Assembly (NCBI GenBank): GCA_020721965.1
Contig: DYLS01000044.1
Coordinates: 1-35,051 of the forward strand
Direction of reading: 5' to 3'
Length of the DNA: 35,051 bases
Source of the DNA: Blastopirellula marina
Lineage (GTDB): Bacteria > Planctomycetota > Planctomycetia > Pirellulales > Thermoguttaceae
The position numbers and the translations under genes were made by a program. Shown piece after piece: positions 23,928 through 32,379 of this stretch (its first letter is position 1; every line of letters begins with the position of its first letter). The notes beneath the pieces are model-generated. The model was given only the letters and a program-made list of their open reading frames with translations. It made no database searches and was not told where the DNA came from.

Positions 23928-25379
23928 CTAGCCGGTGTAGCTCTTCACCGCCAGGAGATATGCGATCAGCACGGCGGCCAGGCCGTACATCAGCGGCCGG
24001 ACGTCGCGGCCCTGGCCGGCCAGCAGCTTGACGAAGGGGTAGCAGATGAACCCCAAGGCTAGGCCGTCGGCGATGGAATAGCTAAAGACGATACCGACCA
24101 TGGTGATAAAGGCGGGCAGCGACTCGGCCGGATTGTTCCATTCGATCTTCAGCACGTTCCGCAGCATCATGGAGCCGACGACCAGCAGGGCCGCGCTGGT
24201 GAGAGGGGGATAGCTGCCGATCATCTGCACGATGGGGCCGAAAAACGGGGCGACGAGGAAGAGGGCCGCCGTGGTCAGCGCGGTCAGCCCGGTACGCCCG
24301 CCCTGATCCACCCCCGCCGCGCTCTCGATGAAGCTCGTCACGGTGCTGGTTCCCATCGCCGCTCCGAGGACCGTCCCCAGGGCATCGGCGCTGAGGGCCT
24401 GTTTGGCCCGTGGCAGTTTGCCCTCCCGGATCAGGCCAGCCTGCTCGCCAACCCCCACCAGCGTTCCCAAGGTATCGAACAGATCCATGAACAGGAAGAT
24501 CAAGATGTAGGGTAAAAAGGGGAGTGCCAGCGAGAGCCACAAGTCCATCCTGCCCAAGGTGGGCATCAGGGAAGGTGGGAGGGAGACGACCGCTTCTGCG
24601 GGAGCGAATTGGGTCATCAGTTTGGATTGGCTGACGGCAGGCAACTCGGCAAGGGCGGGAAGGTGGGGGATCGTCAGGCGGAGGAGCCAAGCGGTTGCCG
24701 TGGCCGCCAGAACCCCCAGCACGATCGAGCCGGGCGTCCGTCGTCCGTAAAGCCCTGCCGTGACGAGGAATCCCACAAAGAAGACGACGATGTCGGGGCT
24801 TGCCAGTCGTGGACTGAGCTTGATGATCTGATCCGGTGTCCCGACGATGATCGACGCGCCTTGCAGGCCGAGCAGGGCGATGAACAGTCCGATCCCGGCC
24901 GCCATGGCGTTGCGCATGCTGGGGCTGACCGCCTCCAGGAGCCTTTCCCGCACGCCCAACAGCGACAGTCCCAAGAATAGGATTCCCGAGTAGAATATCA
25001 CCCCCAGGGCGATTTGCCACGGCTGCGCGGAATCGGGGGACAGGCGTTCGGCGGCGACTTCCGTCGCGATCCAGGTGGCGGCTGCCGGGACCAGCGATCC
25101 CATGAATAAGAAGTTCTCGCCCATGCCGGGCGCCAAGGCGATGGGGTATTTGGCCCACAGGCCCATGATGATCGTGGCGCCCGCGGCTGCCAGGCAGGTG
25201 GCCGACATCACGGCCCCGAAATCCATACCTAGGGACTCCTTGCCCGTCAACCTGCCGGAGAGCACCATCGGTTGCAGGACGATGATGTAGGCCATGGTCA
25301 GAAAGGTCGTCAGCCCGGCCAAAAGCTCGGTCGTCACCGTCGTTCCGTTTTCCCGCAGCCGAAACCAGCGATCCAACAT
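23928..25379 (-). CDS. AzgA-type NCS2 purine (guanine/hypoxanthine) permease
   Basis: A 483-residue inner-membrane transporter of the NCS2 family, COG2252/AzgA branch, expected to import purine bases with protons. Family blocks are clear: TTELLAGLTTFLTMAYIIVL at the start, YPIALAPGMGENFLF in the first half, FLFMDLFDTLGTLVGVGEQA, and the signature MGTSTVTSFIESAAGVDQGG with RTGLTA. IADGLALGFICYPFVKLL ends the last membrane segments. The substrate-site segment reads GMGENFLF where AzgA-type proteins typically have GMGLNAYF or similar, so specificity may differ. The start ATG 25379 has GGGAGG seven bases upstream on its strand. It converges on the plus-strand genes to its left and diverges from the TetR operon, sharing a 352-bp intergenic region with it. 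Confidence 0.88.
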   Translation of the reverse strand: MLDRWFRLRENGTTVTTELLAGLTTFLTMAYIIVLQPMVLSGRLTGKESLGMDFGAVMSATCLAAAGATIIMGLWAKYPIALAPGMGENFLFMGSLVPAAATWIATEVAAERLSPDSAQPWQIALGVIFYSGILFLGLSLLGVRERLLEAVSPSMRNAMAAGIGLFIALLGLQGASIIVGTPDQIIKLSPRLASPDIVVFFVGFLVTAGLYGRRTPGSIVLGVLAATATAWLLRLTIPHLPALAELPAVSQSKLMTQFAPAEAVVSLPPSLMPTLGRMDLWLSLALPFLPYILIFLFMDLFDTLGTLVGVGEQAGLIREGKLPRAKQALSADALGTVLGAAMGTSTVTSFIESAAGVDQGGRTGLTALTTAALFLVAPFFGPIVQMIGSYPPLTSAALLVVGSMMLRNVLKIEWNNPAESLPAFITMVGIVFSYSIADGLALGFICYPFVKLLAGQGRDVRPLMYGLAAVLIAYLLAVKSYTG

Positions 25380-25641
25380 GACTCCCTCCCGTGAGGTTCT
25401 GTGCGTGCCGCCGTGGCGTCCCGATCCACCGTCTTGGTGGCTCGATGCGATCTTCCCGATACCAGATTATCGCAATCCATCACGGCATTCCACGGTGGGG
25501 TAGCGGGGCGGGGAGCCGTGGCCCGAGACGCGGTGATGCACTCGAGTCGGGGGAGTCGGCCACAGCCGGGGGTCTTCCGGGCGAGGGCGTCGGCAATGCT
25601 GCCGCGCCGCTTCCCGAGCAGGGTATGCAAGCACAAGAAAG

Positions 25642-25660
25642 CAAATGATTAAATCATTTG
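25642..25660. promoter_or_regulatory. 19-bp palindromic operator for the TetR-type repressor
   Basis: CAAATGATT (25642-25650), a central A, then AATCATTTG (25652-25660) form a perfect 9-bp inverted repeat. It abuts the -35 box of the promoter at 25662-25691 and lies about 70 bp before the regulator gene. Position, length and symmetry are what a TetR-family dimer site needs. That the adjacent regulator binds it is inferred. Confidence 0.65.
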
Positions 25661-25661
25661 A

Positions 25662-25691
25662 TTGACGTTATGAGCGGGCAAGCCTATACTA
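25662..25691 (+). promoter_or_regulatory. Sigma70-like promoter of the TetR-HlyD-ABC operon
   Basis: TTGACG (25662-25667) and TATACT (25686-25691) are 18 bp apart, about 40 bp before the GTG start of the regulator. The palindrome ends one base before the -35, so a bound repressor would block polymerase. Confidence 0.6.
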
Positions 25692-25731
25692 TCAGAAGGA
25701 CGGGGAAAGTTCAGCAGGAAAGGGATGGCTG

Positions 25732-26466
25732 GTGAAGCACAGCGCAAGGCGTAACGGAAAGGCGGGTGGCGGTAGCAAGAGACCGTCTCGCCAGCGATTG
25801 CTGGACGCCGGAATCGAGGCCTTTGCCCGATTCGGTCCCGAAGAAGTAGGCATCCGCCGTTTGGCGGCCGCGGCGGGAGTGAACAGCGCGGCCTTATCGT
25901 ACTACTTTGGCGGCAAGGAGGGCTATTATCGGGCGGTCTTGCGGTACCTGGCGGAGGGCGTGGGCGCGACCATCCGCGAGTCGGCCCGCGCCGCCCGGGG
26001 CGATCCCGCCGAACCTCTGGATCCGGAGGCGGCGCACCAAGCGTTGCGGGCATTCTTGCGCCGCTTTGTCGTCACCATCCTCAGCGAGCCGCAGGCTGAG
26101 GCCGTGGCGGCGATCGTGTGGCGGGAACTGCTGCGGCCGTCGGGCGGGTTCGAGATCGTTTACGCACGCATCATTCGCCCCGTGCACGAAACCTTGACCG
26201 AGCTGTCGGCGGCGGCCCTGCAAACCACGCCGAGTGATCCGCGGGCGATCATTCTGGCGCATAGCCTGTGGGGCCAGGCGGCTATGTTTCGCGTCGGATT
26301 CCACGTTCTCCGGCGGCGTTTGCGGCACAGCACGCGGCGGCTGCCGCAGGACCTGGTGGCAATGATCACCGACATGTTGGACACGGTGATCCTGAGAGTG
26401 CTGCCCGCCCAAACGCTTGGGGAGGAACTAGTGCCTCCGCGGTTGGGGCGAGACGATCGCCCTTGA
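25732..26466 (+). CDS. TetR-family repressor, CecR/YbiH-like
   Basis: A 244-residue transcription factor. The N-terminal helix-turn-helix (about 20-65) reads RQRLLDAGIEAFARFG, then IRRLAAAAGVNSAALSYYFG and GKEGYYRAVLRYL, a standard TetR domain. The C-terminal ligand domain is the DUF1956 type of E. coli CecR (YbiH), judged by pattern and by gene order. The GTG start at 25732 follows AGGAAAGG. It is the first gene of a five-gene operon with an HlyD protein, a tandem ABC ATPase and two ABC-2 permeases, the order seen at E. coli ybiH-ybhGFSR. In E. coli CecR represses that exporter and affects sensitivity to cefoperazone and chloramphenicol. Here autorepression through the palindrome at 25642-25660 is likely. 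Confidence 0.85.
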   Translation: MKHSARRNGKAGGGSKRPSRQRLLDAGIEAFARFGPEEVGIRRLAAAAGVNSAALSYYFGGKEGYYRAVLRYLAEGVGATIRESARAARGDPAEPLDPEAAHQALRAFLRRFVVTILSEPQAEAVAAIVWRELLRPSGGFEIVYARIIRPVHETLTELSAAALQTTPSDPRAIILAHSLWGQAAMFRVGFHVLRRRLRHSTRRLPQDLVAMITDMLDTVILRVLPAQTLGEELVPPRLGRDDRP

Positions 26467-26492
26467 ACGATTTAAGATGAGGCCTGCATTTC

Positions 26493-27551
26493 ATGAAAAA
26501 ACGCGTGATTGTGGTCTTGGCCGTGGTGGTGATGATCGGCTTGAGCGTGTGGAGTGCTCGGCGGTACGGCATTCAGGGTGTGGCGCAAGGGACGTTGGTT
26601 CCCGTGAGGGAGGGCGGTTGGCCACGCCTCTGGCCGACGGAGGCGGCTCGATTCTGGGAGCTGCACGGCAATGTCGAGATTCGCGAGACGCGGTTGGGAG
26701 TCAAGGTGCCCGGCCGGATCCTCCGACTGCACGTGGACGAAGGCGATCCGGTCAAGCCGGGGCTGCTGCTGGCCGAGCTGGATACGGCGGAATTCGTGGA
26801 TGCCGTGCGAGAAGCGGAAGCTGCCTTGGAGGCGCGGCGGGCGGAGTTGACGGCCTTGGAGAACGGTTCGCGGCCGGAGGAAATCGAGAAGGCCCGAGCT
26901 TTGACCGAGGCCGCCAGAGTCGCCGTCCGCAATGCGGAGATCGCGTTGCACCGGGCCAAGGATTTGATGCCCAAGGGCGCCGTCTCGCGAGAGACGCTGG
27001 ACAACACCCAAACGAACTACGACCAGGCAACGGCCAACTACCAGGCGGCCCTGGCCACGCAGCGTCTGGTAGAGGTAGGGCCGCGGCAGGAAGATATCGA
27101 CCGCGCGCGGGCGATCGCGCGGCAGGCCGAGGCCACGCTGGCCGATGCGAAACGGCGGCTAGCGGATACGCGACTGGTTTCGCCTGTCGCCGGCACCGTT
27201 CAGGTCCGCGCGCACGAGGTGGGGGACTTTGTGAACACGGGGGAGCCGATCTTCTCCATCGCCTTGCAAGACGAGGTATGGGTGCGAACCTACGTCGCCG
27301 AGCCGGATCTGGAGTCGCTGCGGCCGGGCACGAAGGTGGAGGTGCGGACCGACGGCGGGAATCAGCTCACGGGGCAGGTCGGTTTCGTCTCCTCCGTCGC
27401 CGAATTCACGCCCAAGACCGTGGAGACGCGCGAGGTGCGCACGCAGTTGGTGTACCGGGTACGGGTTCTGGTGCACGACCCGGAAGGGCAACTGCGGCAG
27501 GGGATGCCTGTCACCGTCCGCCTGCCGATCCAATCCCGCGGGCTTCGTTGA
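26493..27551 (+). CDS. ybhG: HlyD-type membrane fusion protein (YbhG-like)
   Basis: A 352-residue periplasmic adaptor anchored by one N-terminal helix (KRVIVVLAVVVMIGLSVW). The lipoyl-like half motif GVKVPGRILRLHVDEGDPVK (about 69-88) and its partner LVSPVAGTVQVRAHEVGDFV (about 228-247) flank a coiled-coil hairpin of about 100 residues rich in Ala, Glu and Arg. A beta-barrel domain ends the protein. It would link the ABC exporter of the next three genes to the outer membrane. It lies 26 bp after the regulator with GATGAGG before ATG 26493. The name rests on the synteny with E. coli ybhG. No TolC-like outer-membrane partner is in the window. Confidence 0.83.
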   Translation: MKKRVIVVLAVVVMIGLSVWSARRYGIQGVAQGTLVPVREGGWPRLWPTEAARFWELHGNVEIRETRLGVKVPGRILRLHVDEGDPVKPGLLLAELDTAEFVDAVREAEAALEARRAELTALENGSRPEEIEKARALTEAARVAVRNAEIALHRAKDLMPKGAVSRETLDNTQTNYDQATANYQAALATQRLVEVGPRQEDIDRARAIARQAEATLADAKRRLADTRLVSPVAGTVQVRAHEVGDFVNTGEPIFSIALQDEVWVRTYVAEPDLESLRPGTKVEVRTDGGNQLTGQVGFVSSVAEFTPKTVETREVRTQLVYRVRVLVHDPEGQLRQGMPVTVRLPIQSRGLR

Positions 27552-27567
27552 GCGAGGGCGATGGCAC

Positions 27568-29346
27568 GTGATCCGATTCGAGCAAGTAACCAAGCGATTT
27601 CCCCGCGCGGACCGGGCTGCCCTGCACGAAGTCAGCGTGCGAATACTGGCTGGAGCGATCACGGGCGTGATCGGGCCGGACGGTGCCGGAAAAACCACGT
27701 TTTTGCGACTGGCGGCCGGTCTGCTGGTGCCCGACCAGGGACGCATCACCGTGTTGGATCATGATACCCAGCGGGAGCTTGCGTTCCGCGATCATTTGGC
27801 GTACATGCCTCAGAAGTTCGGGCTGTACACGGATCTGACCGTCTGGGAGAACCTGCTGCTCTATGCCCGGTTGCGGGGCATTCCGGCGGCGGAAGGGCGG
27901 GCGAGCATCGACCGGCTGCTGACCTTCACCGGGCTGGGGCCGTTTCGTCGGCGGCTGGCGGGAAAGCTTTCCGGAGGGATGAAGCAGAAGCTGGGCCTGG
28001 CCTGTTCGATGCTGATTCAGCCCAAAGTCATGCTGTTGGATGAGCCGGGGGTGGGCGTGGATCCTGTTTCCCGCCGTGAATTGTGGAAGATCGTCCAAGA
28101 GCAGCGCGACCAAGGTGTAGGCATCGTGTGGAGCACGCCCTATCTCGACGAGGCCGAAAAATGCGATTACGTGCTGGTGCTGTATGAGGGTAAGGTGGTG
28201 TTTTTCGGACCGCCGGCCGAGTTCACGGCCAGGGCGAACAACCGCACGTTCCTGGTGGAGATACCGGCGGAGGAGCGGCGGCGCCTGACCCGCGAGTGGC
28301 TTCAAAAACCCACCGTGGTGGACACTCGCATCCAGGGGCAGCGGCTTCGGGTCGTGCTTCGCCCAGAAGCCCTCGTCCCCGGGACGCCGCCCGAGGCTCG
28401 CGACGCAGCCCCCGCCGAAATCCACCACATGGCGCCCACCGAGGCCCGCTTCGAGGACGCTTTCATCGACGCCCTGGGGGGAGTGCCCAAGGACCGTGTC
28501 GCGCTCGTCAACCGCACCGCATCCGGTGAGAACCATCACGAGGAGGTGGTCGTGGCCGAGGGCCTGGTCAAACGGTTCGGCCGGTTCACGGCTGTGGATC
28601 ACGTGTCGTTTCGCGTCCGGCGAGGCGAGGTATTCGGGTTGCTCGGACCGAACGGGGCGGGCAAGAGCACGACCTTTCGCATGTTGTGCGGCCTGGCGGC
28701 GCCGACGGAGGGCCATGCCACCGTGGCCGGCGTGGACCTCCGCAAGGCCCGCGCCCAGGCCCGACGGTTCGTCGGTTACATGGCCCAAAGCTTCAGCCTC
28801 TACGGCGACCTGACGGTCCGCCAGAACCTGGAGTTCTTCGGCGGGGTGTATGGTTTGCGAGGCGCGCGGCTCTCCGTCGCCATCCGTCAGATGCTGGACG
28901 AGCTGGAACTGGCTCCCCTGGCCAACATCAGCGCCGGTCTGCTCCCCCTGGGATTCAAGCAGCGGCTGGCCCTGGCGGTGGCCATCCTCCATCGACCGGC
29001 GGTAGTCTTTCTGGATGAGCCGACCAGCGGCGTGGATCCCTTGGCCCGACGCGAGTTCTGGCTGCGGATCGACCAGCTCGTGGAAGAAGGGGCCGTCGTC
29101 ATCGTCACCACCCACTTCATGGATGAAGCCGAATATTGCGATCGACTGGCCCTGATCAACCGCGGGAAGGTAATTGCCATGGATTCGCCGGATGCCATAC
29201 GAAACTCGATCCAATCTCCCCAATTGCCCAATCCCACGCTGGAGGATGCGTTTATCGCGATGCTGGAGCGGGCCAATGAAGCGACCGAGCGCGACGCCGC
29301 GGTCACGGCAACGGGCGCCGAGAGGAAAGGAGGGCCGACCACGTGA
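27568..29346 (+). CDS. ybhF: Tandem-NBD ABC transporter ATPase (YbhF-like)
   Basis: A 592-residue protein with two complete ATP-binding cassettes in one chain, energising the ABC-2 permeases that follow. NBD1 has Walker A GPDGAGKT (about 37-44), signature SGGMKQK (about 135) and Walker B VMLLDEPG (about 155). NBD2 has GPNGAGKST (about 360), Walker B VVFLDEPTSG (about 479) and an H-loop in TTHFMDEAE (about 514). NBD1 lacks the H-loop His (WSTPYLDEAE, about 188), and NBD2 has a degenerate signature, LPLGFKQRLALA (about 458), in place of LSGGQ. In the assembled sandwich this gives one canonical and one degenerate ATP site. The length matches E. coli YbhF (about 578). The GTG start 27568 is 16 bp after the ybhG-like stop; the end overlaps the next gene by four bases. 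Confidence 0.88.
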   Translation: MIRFEQVTKRFPRADRAALHEVSVRILAGAITGVIGPDGAGKTTFLRLAAGLLVPDQGRITVLDHDTQRELAFRDHLAYMPQKFGLYTDLTVWENLLLYARLRGIPAAEGRASIDRLLTFTGLGPFRRRLAGKLSGGMKQKLGLACSMLIQPKVMLLDEPGVGVDPVSRRELWKIVQEQRDQGVGIVWSTPYLDEAEKCDYVLVLYEGKVVFFGPPAEFTARANNRTFLVEIPAEERRRLTREWLQKPTVVDTRIQGQRLRVVLRPEALVPGTPPEARDAAPAEIHHMAPTEARFEDAFIDALGGVPKDRVALVNRTASGENHHEEVVVAEGLVKRFGRFTAVDHVSFRVRRGEVFGLLGPNGAGKSTTFRMLCGLAAPTEGHATVAGVDLRKARAQARRFVGYMAQSFSLYGDLTVRQNLEFFGGVYGLRGARLSVAIRQMLDELELAPLANISAGLLPLGFKQRLALAVAILHRPAVVFLDEPTSGVDPLARREFWLRIDQLVEEGAVVIVTTHFMDEAEYCDRLALINRGKVIAMDSPDAIRNSIQSPQLPNPTLEDAFIAMLERANEATERDAAVTATGAERKGGPTT

Positions 29347-30506
29347 GTTCCCAAGCGGTTTCCGCGCCCAAGTCCAGCCGATCCCGGCATATTCGATTGC
29401 GCTGCGTGCTGGCGCTGGCGCAGAAAGAGGGCTATCAGATCCTGCGCGATCCCAGCAGCCTGGTCATCGCCTTCGTGCTCCCCTTGGTCCTGCTGTTCCT
29501 GTTCGGCTTGGGCATCTCGCTCGATCCTACCAGCATCCCGCTGGGGCTGGTCGTTGAAACGCGGTCGGCAGTGACCGATCGCCTGGCGACCTCGTTTCGC
29601 GGCAGCTCGTACTTCGAGCTGTGGGAGGCCGATGACCGAGCGGAGTTGGAGCCGCTTTTCATCAGCGGACGCCTCAAGGCGGTGGTGATCCTGTCGCAGG
29701 ACTATCCCCGCCAACGAACGATGGGATCGGCCACCGTTCAAGTGCTGGTCAACGGCAGCGAGGCCAATACCGCCGAGCTGATCGTGAACTACGTGGAAAA
29801 CCTGCTGCAAAAGCAGATGTGGTACGATGCCGAGGCACGCGGGCAGCCCGTCGCCGCTTCGCCAATTTTGGTCGAGCCTCGCGTGTGGTATAACCCCAAT
29901 GTCGACTCGCGCGCGGCGATCTTGCCCGGCTCCATCGCCGTGATCATGACCTTGATCGGAACGATTTTGACCGCCCTGGTAGTGGCCCGAGAATGGGAAC
30001 GCGGTACCATGGAAGCCCTGCTAGCCAGCTCCATCAGCCGCGCGGAATTCCTGCTGGGCAAGTTTTTGCCCTATTTCGGCCTCGGTCTGAGCGCGATGAT
30101 GTTGGTGGCCATCGTCACGGTGACCCTGTTCGGAGTCCCATTCCGCGGTTCCTGGCTGGTCCTGACCGGCGTCTCGGCGGTCTTTCTGGTCGTGGCCTTG
30201 GGGCTAGGATTGTTCATCTCCACGGCTACGGCCAACCAGTTCGTGGCGACGCAGGTGGCCTTGATCGTGGGCTATCTGCCGTCTTTTATCCTTTCGGGCT
30301 TGGTATTCGAAATCAACAGTATGCCGCTTTCCATCCGCATTCTTACGCACCTGCTTCCGCCGCGGTACTTCGTTTCGGCCTGCCGGACGTCGTTCTTGGC
30401 GGGAAACGTGTGGGAAGTGATTCTTTACGACACGTCGTTGCTGGCCCTGTTCGCAGTCGTGCTGTGGATTCTGACCATCCGCAAGACTCGGCTGACGCTG
30501 GAATGA
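29343..30506 (+). CDS. ybhS: ABC-2 type permease (YbhS-like)
   Basis: A 387-residue inner-membrane subunit. One N-terminal membrane helix (SLVIAFVLPLVLLFLFGLGI, about 39-58) is followed by a large extracytoplasmic domain to about residue 185, then five membrane segments. The segments include AVIMTLIGTILTALVVAREW and RGTMEALLASSISRAEFLLG, the conserved ABC2_membrane coupling block. GTG 29343 overlaps the upstream TGA as GTGA, with a strong AGGAGG 10 bases upstream, so translation is coupled to the ATPase. It is paired with a second permease immediately downstream, and a heterodimeric channel is expected. The symbol is assigned from order. Confidence 0.83.
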   Translation: MSSQAVSAPKSSRSRHIRLRCVLALAQKEGYQILRDPSSLVIAFVLPLVLLFLFGLGISLDPTSIPLGLVVETRSAVTDRLATSFRGSSYFELWEADDRAELEPLFISGRLKAVVILSQDYPRQRTMGSATVQVLVNGSEANTAELIVNYVENLLQKQMWYDAEARGQPVAASPILVEPRVWYNPNVDSRAAILPGSIAVIMTLIGTILTALVVAREWERGTMEALLASSISRAEFLLGKFLPYFGLGLSAMMLVAIVTVTLFGVPFRGSWLVLTGVSAVFLVVALGLGLFISTATANQFVATQVALIVGYLPSFILSGLVFEINSMPLSIRILTHLLPPRYFVSACRTSFLAGNVWEVILYDTSLLALFAVVLWILTIRKTRLTLE

Positions 30507-30516
30507 GGCGGGTAGA

Positions 30517-31638
30517 ATGTTGGAACGCATCCGTCGATTGGTGATCAAGGAATTCCTGGCCATCTTTCGGAACCCGGCCAGCCGGATGGCGGTGTTGGTT
30601 CCACCTTTGCTGCAACTGTTGATCTTCAGCTTCGGGGCCACGCTCGAGGTCCGCAATGCCGGGATCGGCATCTTCAACGAGGACTTGGGCGTGCTCGGCC
30701 GGGAATTGGCCGCCCGATTCCAATCCGTGCCCGTTACCTTCTCGCGCGTCGTTGTCTGCCACAGCTACGCCGATGTGCGCCAGGTCCTCAACACGCAGAA
30801 AGTGCTAGCGGTAGTGCATATCCCCCAAGACTTTTCGCAGTCGCTGTTAGCTGGGCAAACGGCGGTCGTGCAGGTCTTGTTGGATGGCCGACAATCCAAT
30901 GCCGCCGCGGTAACGCAAGGTTACACCTCGCGCATCGTCCGCGATTTCGCCCGCACGGCCCTCGCCTCCGGGGCCATTGCCCGCAGACCATTCGCGCAGT
31001 CGATTCCTGTCACGCGGGTCTGGTACAACGAAAACCTCCATCCCCTGTGGAGCTCCATGCCAGCCCTGCTCGGGATCCTGACGAATCTGGTAGCGTTGCT
31101 CGTCACTGGGCTTTCCGTCGCCCGGGAACGCGAGTTGGGAACCTTCGACCAATTGCTGGTCTCGCCCCTGCGGCCGGGAGAAATCCTGATCGGCAAGGCC
31201 GTACCCGCCTTCGTGGTGGCCTACGTGGAAGGCGGTTTGATGATCCTTGCCGCCGTGACATTCTTCGGTTTGCCCTTCCGCGGCTCGCTGCTCCTGCTGG
31301 CTGGGGCGTTGTTCGTATTTTTGCTCGCCATCGTCGGCATCGGCTTGTGGATTTCCGCCATCTCTAGCACGCAGCAGCAGGCCCTGCTGGGGGTTTTCAC
31401 CTACATGGTCCCTGCCGTCTTGCTGTCGGGATTCGCCACGCCGGTGGAAAACATCCATCCGGCCATCCGTTGGGTTGCGAACGTCGATCCCCTGCAATAC
31501 ATGGTTGCGGTCAGCCGCAAGGTATTCCTGGAAGACCCGACCCCGGACGTGATCTGGCCGTTTGTCTGGCCGCTCCTGCCGATCGCGGCCTTCACGCTGA
31601 TCACTTCGGCATGGTTCTTCCGCCACCGGCTGGACTGA
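30517..31638 (+). CDS. ybhR: ABC-2 type permease (YbhR-like)
   Basis: A 373-residue inner-membrane subunit with the same architecture as its upstream neighbour. A first helix (RMAVLVPPLLQLLIFSFGAT, about 25-44) is followed by a large periplasmic part and five C-terminal membrane segments. The conserved block SVARERELGTFDQLLVSPLR is near residue 200-220, and QALLGVFTYMVPAVLLSGFA with P-x-E-N-I-H-P follows. ATG 30517 is 10 bp after the previous stop. It is the last gene of the operon. The weak stem CCGCT/AGCGG at 31641-31656 with a following CTTATTCTT is a possible terminator. Confidence 0.83.
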   Translation: MLERIRRLVIKEFLAIFRNPASRMAVLVPPLLQLLIFSFGATLEVRNAGIGIFNEDLGVLGRELAARFQSVPVTFSRVVVCHSYADVRQVLNTQKVLAVVHIPQDFSQSLLAGQTAVVQVLLDGRQSNAAAVTQGYTSRIVRDFARTALASGAIARRPFAQSIPVTRVWYNENLHPLWSSMPALLGILTNLVALLVTGLSVARERELGTFDQLLVSPLRPGEILIGKAVPAFVVAYVEGGLMILAAVTFFGLPFRGSLLLLAGALFVFLLAIVGIGLWISAISSTQQQALLGVFTYMVPAVLLSGFATPVENIHPAIRWVANVDPLQYMVAVSRKVFLEDPTPDVIWPFVWPLLPIAAFTLITSAWFFRHRLD

Positions 31639-32379
31639 CCGCTTGGCGGAGCGGCTTATTCTTCCCAACTGCCAGTCCACGGCGGCTACCTTGCCGATAC
31701 GCTGGGAAAAACGCGACGGCGGTGCGGGGTGTCGCTAAACTCCGTCCGCCGTCCGAGGTCCGCCAGGCTGCCTCATTTTCGCCCCAGTCGCCCTCGCTTG
31801 GCCTCTGGCGTGGTGACCTGAACACCCGTGGCGTGGTGCCCTCAGCACCGTTGGCGTGGTGACCTGAGCATCCCTTTCGCGAGTTGACGTGAGCATCATC
31901 GCAATGCTCCTCGGTTGCGCGGTTAATCCGACGGTAGCGAATGGGCATCCAGTGAGCGGGAGTCTTCGGGTGGGTGCGGCACTCTTCGCGATCCTGCGAT
32001 GGCTTCGCCTTGATGGGGGACACGCCGCTTCGACGTGCTGATTCCGAGCAGTGCGAATGGCGCGGTTTGTGCGAGCTGTAGGGTTTGCGCGTAGGATTCG
32101 CCTAGAGTGAAACATTCCCAGAAAGCCGATTGGCGCGTAACGGACGGATGGGAAGTGCGGGCTATACCGCATAGGGCATGGGCGATGCGATCCGTTTGTC
32201 GCGAATCGCCCGATCTTTCGTCAATACCGCGCCCTAACCCGGACGATGCCCCAAGAAGAGCAAAAGGCGGTCGCCAAGTTGGCAGCATCCTTTCGACGGT
32301 GTCGGCACGCCGTCGAATGCCACGGCGCCGCGAGCGAAGATCGGATTCCTGTCGCGTCGAGGCTCACGGAAGATCAACA
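31639..32379. other. 741-bp intergenic region with tandem repeats; no gene supported
   Basis: The frame of the downstream export gene is open back to 32107, but the extra 91 codons are Arg-rich, have no signal peptide and look like chance opening. Minus-strand frames are likewise unsupported. The notable content is the 23-bp tandem array at 31806-31897. A promoter for the downstream gene must lie here; none was clear. Confidence 0.5.
31806..31897. repeat. 23-bp tandem repeat, three copies plus a degenerate fourth
   Basis: Units at 31806-31828, 31829-31851 and 31852-31874 share TGGCGTGGTG followed by an ACCTGAACA-like half; a weaker fourth (31875-31897) keeps TGACGTGAGCATC. The second half, GACCTGAACACCCG, is nearly the same as a unit of the 13-bp array after the downstream gene (GATCTGAACACCCG at 34995-35008). 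Confidence 0.8.

Noticed and set aside
25380-25520. Possible purine riboswitch upstream of the purine permease
   Set aside because: The leader on the minus strand shows no three-way junction or conserved core pattern that I could recognise.
31806-31897. CRISPR array or origin iterons
   Set aside because: Only three to four 23-bp units with no unique spacers, and no replication initiator gene or AT-rich unwinding region nearby.
32107-32379. Extension of the last export gene to 32107
   Set aside because: It would add 91 Arg-rich residues before a normal signal peptide; ATG 32380 is the better start.
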